This document shows positions 9,567-11,726 of a stretch of DNA of 11,726 bases, one piece after another; the first letter of the stretch is position 1, and each line of letters begins with the position of its first letter. Origin of the DNA: Thermomucor indicae-seudaticae. Taxonomy: Eukaryota > Mucoromycota > Mucoromycetes > Mucorales > Lichtheimiaceae. The position numbers and the translations under genes are program-made. The stretch spans positions 1 through 11,726 of the forward strand of contig JSYX01000825.1 in assembly GCA_000787465.1 (NCBI GenBank), in the 5' to 3' direction. The notes under the pieces are model-generated. The model worked only from the letters and a program-made list of their open reading frames with translations. It was not told the origin of the DNA and did no database searches.

Positions 9567-11453
9567 CTGAGCCATATAGGTCGACGGCGTCTCCTGCTGC
9601 TGCTGCTGCTGCTGCTTAAGATAAGGAGCCTGATTAGTGAGCGCGTCAACTCCAGCCAATCCATTGTTTTGTCCAGCAGACGACGATGCAGCTGCGGCAG
9701 GATAGCGGTCCAACAATCCCTGTTGCTGCGTTTCGTTCGTAGTTTGCGTGGCCAAAGGTTGCTCCTGTTTTTTCTCGGATTCTGTAGCCCTACCGGAAAG
9801 ATATAAATACATTCCTCAGCTCAAACAGCGATCAATCACGCTCACGTACCGAGTTTCGGTCTCTGTAGATTCAACGGCAGTATCATCCAGGCTGAGACTA
9901 CCAAATTTCACATCTACGCTGGTAAGCGTGGTGCTGCTAGTTGGCAGAACGACAGGTGCGTCTTGCTTCAGTCGGCGACCAATGGGTTGTTTTACTTTTG
10001 TAGGAGCGACACGTGGTGAAGGTTCCTTGTCCTCAGGAGCAGGCTTCTCGGCCGGGGTTTCTGCCACTTCAGCGCTTTGCACTGCTTCCTTTGTCTCATC
10101 TTGTTTCTCGTCCGTCGACGTGTCATTCTTGGTGGTTTCGGATTGAGGCCAACCATCTTGCGTTGTCGATTCAGCGACGGCATTCCAACTCTCATTAACA
10201 GTTGCATCTGACGTTGTTTTCCAACCATCTTGTGTTGCTTCTGTGGTTGTGTTCCAGTTGTCTTTGATCGGATCACCCCATCCATCCACCTCTGCAACAT
10301 TCCGGTTCTCGGTTTCGTTAGTGATCGGGGTATTCCACTCATCTTTCGCGGGCGCTTCCACCTGCGCAGGTTTTGCTTGACTCTCTGGTGCTGGTTCGGG
10401 TTTGGGCTTAGACCTGTTAATGGCGCTGTTAAGGCTTTCTAAACCCATTATGATCGGAGATTCTGTGCACATACTTTAATAGACTTGCCCAGGTCTTGGG
10501 GGCTGGTGATGAAGGGGTAGGTTCGGCGGATATAGATGAATTATTCTTTGTTTCGGATGATTCATGGTTTTGAGTCGAGTGGTTTACAGATGTTTCAGTG
10601 GTAGTATCCCATGATGGTTTGGACCATTCATCGTTCACAGTGGAGGCTGCTGCTGCTCCCCAGCCATCTGACGTGGACGTCGGTGCCTCCCACGAATTAT
10701 TAGCAGAAACGTCGTTCCATGAGTTATCGTTTGTCGTTGCTGGCTGAGGTTTAGGGGCCGATGCGATGGATGCCCAAGAACCTCCTTTATCGACGGCATT
10801 CGTCTCTGAAGATTGAATCGGCTTACTTTGCTTTCCCCAGGAGGCGACTTGTTGATGTGATGGTTGGTGTGTCGGGAGTCCCCTATTACCGCGACCACTT
10901 CGATATGCTGATCCGCCCCCGCCTTTGCAGAAATAAAAATTAAGTCCTCTTTTTTGCTGACGCAAAAGAAGCACAACGCAATTTACCTCGTCGAGCTGAC
11001 TCATTGTTAAAACTCTTTGATCCAGATTGCCGTTCGCTTGTGCGATGTGGTTGCGGCATTGATGACATTGTCTGTGAAGATGGTGGCTGTGTAGAAGCTT
11101 TTGCTTTGTTTGCTGCTTCTTTCTTTGATTTCTTTGACTTGACTTCACCCCACTGAACCGCATGTCCTACAAAGATTGTTGTTGTTGTTGTCATCATTAG
11201 GAAGGATCCAAGCCGAAAGCGTGTCCGTCCTGGAGTTACCCTCGCTGATGCGGTCAACCGTGAGTTCCAGATCGCCATCGGCGTCTTGAATGGCAAAAAG
11301 AAGATCTTCGTCTGACCAATCTGTAAAGAGTTCTCTGAGTGTAGACAATTTTGAGCCGTATTTGGACTTGAGTTTCTTCAAATCATTTTGCCCAGAAGCA
11401 GATGAAGACATGACCCCTCTTGATGCTGTCGAGTTGTTCTCGGACGAATTCAT
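8392..11453 (-). CDS. DEF1: RNA polymerase II degradation factor Def1
   Basis: Def1 promotes ubiquitin-dependent removal of stalled RNA polymerase II. In yeast its CUE domain helps recruit the Elongin-Cullin ligase after the Gln-rich C-terminus is trimmed and the protein enters the nucleus. Exons on the minus strand: 11453-11240, 11166-10987, 10922-10475, 10413-9850, 9789-9342, 9279-8392, giving 913 residues. The CUE domain is at about 27-72 (KSKYGSKLSTLRELF, DWSDEDLLFAIQDADGDLEL), followed by QWGEVKSKKSKKEAANK, an RG-rich stretch (GSAYRSGRGNRG), and a disordered region with 14 tryptophans (160-369) that includes KTWASLLKSKPKPEPAP. VKFGSLSLDD (449-458) and Gln/Ala-rich sequence with Q7 and Q12 runs come next, then GYYDPVAFSNSPSVTATSGYQ and a Tyr/Gln-rich tail ending QQQYWNQ. 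Four introns have clear GT-AG borders. For the third (10474-10414) several acceptors keep frame; the chosen one gives the family-like KTWASLLKSKPKP and a 61-nt intron. The start is the ATG ahead of the CUE domain. Confidence 0.92.
9534..9569 (-). repeat. CAG/CAA repeat encoding Q12 in DEF1
   Basis: Twelve consecutive glutamine codons, a mixture of CAG and CAA, follow a Met-Ala in exon 5 of DEF1. Mixed codons usually make such tracts less prone to slippage than pure CAG. Confidence 0.9.
9594..9614 (-). repeat. Pure (CAG)7 encoding Q7 in DEF1
   Basis: Seven uninterrupted CAG codons (CTG on the plus strand) lie just upstream of the Q12 tract in exon 5. A pure run is a candidate for length variation between strains. 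Confidence 0.9.
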
Positions 11454-11726
11454 TGTGTTTGTGCTCCTCCTCGGCTTATATCAAGGAAAAAAATGTGGAA
11501 GAAAGGGCGACAACCTCCACTCGTTTTGCGTTGAACCCCGAGAAATACTGGATTTTCAGTGGTTGAAAATTTTGATGACGCTTTTTAAGGCAACTTTGTC
11601 TCTAACTCGTCAAGTTCAATGACTTGCCCTGATGGCAGGGCAAAAATACTGGTTTTTGAATAACTTTTTGCGTCCTCTGTTGCTAGTTTTTGCGTCAACT
11701 TCGAGTGAAATTTGCGCCACGCTTTA
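11454..11726 (-). promoter_or_regulatory. DEF1 upstream region
   Basis: These 273 nt precede the DEF1 start codon and contain no other gene I can support. They hold a perfect hairpin at 11624-11643 (TTGCCCTG-ATGG-CAGGGCAA), two copies of TTTTTGCGTC at 11665-11674 and 11687-11696, and two copies of AAATACTGG at 11543-11551 and 11644-11652. No clear TATA box is seen. Promoter identity rests on position only. Confidence 0.4.

Noticed and set aside
10414..10474. Alternative acceptors giving 40-nt or 49-nt versions of DEF1 intron 3
   Set aside because: They keep the frame, but are shorter than every other intron here and add residues not expected after KTWASLLK; the 61-nt version fits better.

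Overview
The window looks like nuclear DNA of a filamentous fungus, most likely an early-diverging (Mucoromycota-type) one. It has short introns of about 50-75 nt, two families essentially confined to fungi (Nst1 and Def1), and a fungal-style manganese transporter of the cation diffusion facilitator (CDF) family. The phylum is inferred from gene style and intron size, because no rRNA or marker gene is present. All gene models were assembled by eye by joining conserved protein segments across GT-AG (and two GC-AG) introns with reading phase checked at every junction.

Layout, left to right. (1) About 1-781: the 3' part of a hAT transposon, with the C-terminal dimerisation region of the transposase interrupted by a TGA stop, then a repeat- and palindrome-rich stretch that resembles a hAT subterminal region. 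(2) About 911-2615, plus strand: a complete nine-exon Mn-type CDF transporter with DxxxD metal sites, two very small exons and two GC-AG introns. (3) 2616 to about 4700: roughly 2 kb in which I cannot support a gene. It holds a probable poly(A) signal, scattered short open stretches that read somewhat like decayed coding sequence, and an open frame just upstream of the next gene. (4) About 4703-8160, plus strand: NST1, eight exons, with the conserved HSCxCSVC block, acidic and proline-rich regions and a very long charged helix. (5) 8392-11453, minus strand: DEF1, six exons, with an N-terminal CUE domain, a tryptophan-repeat region and a glutamine-rich C-terminus. (6) 11454-11726: the DEF1 upstream region, with a hairpin and short direct repeats.

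NST1 and DEF1 are convergent, with only 231 nt between their stop codons. Both encode low-complexity proteins linked in yeast to stress or transcription-arrest responses, but nothing in the sequence shows that they work together. No complete new multi-gene system is evident. The observations most worth checking are the 14-tryptophan repeat region of Def1, the paired GC-AG introns in the transporter, and the unexplained open frame upstream of NST1.
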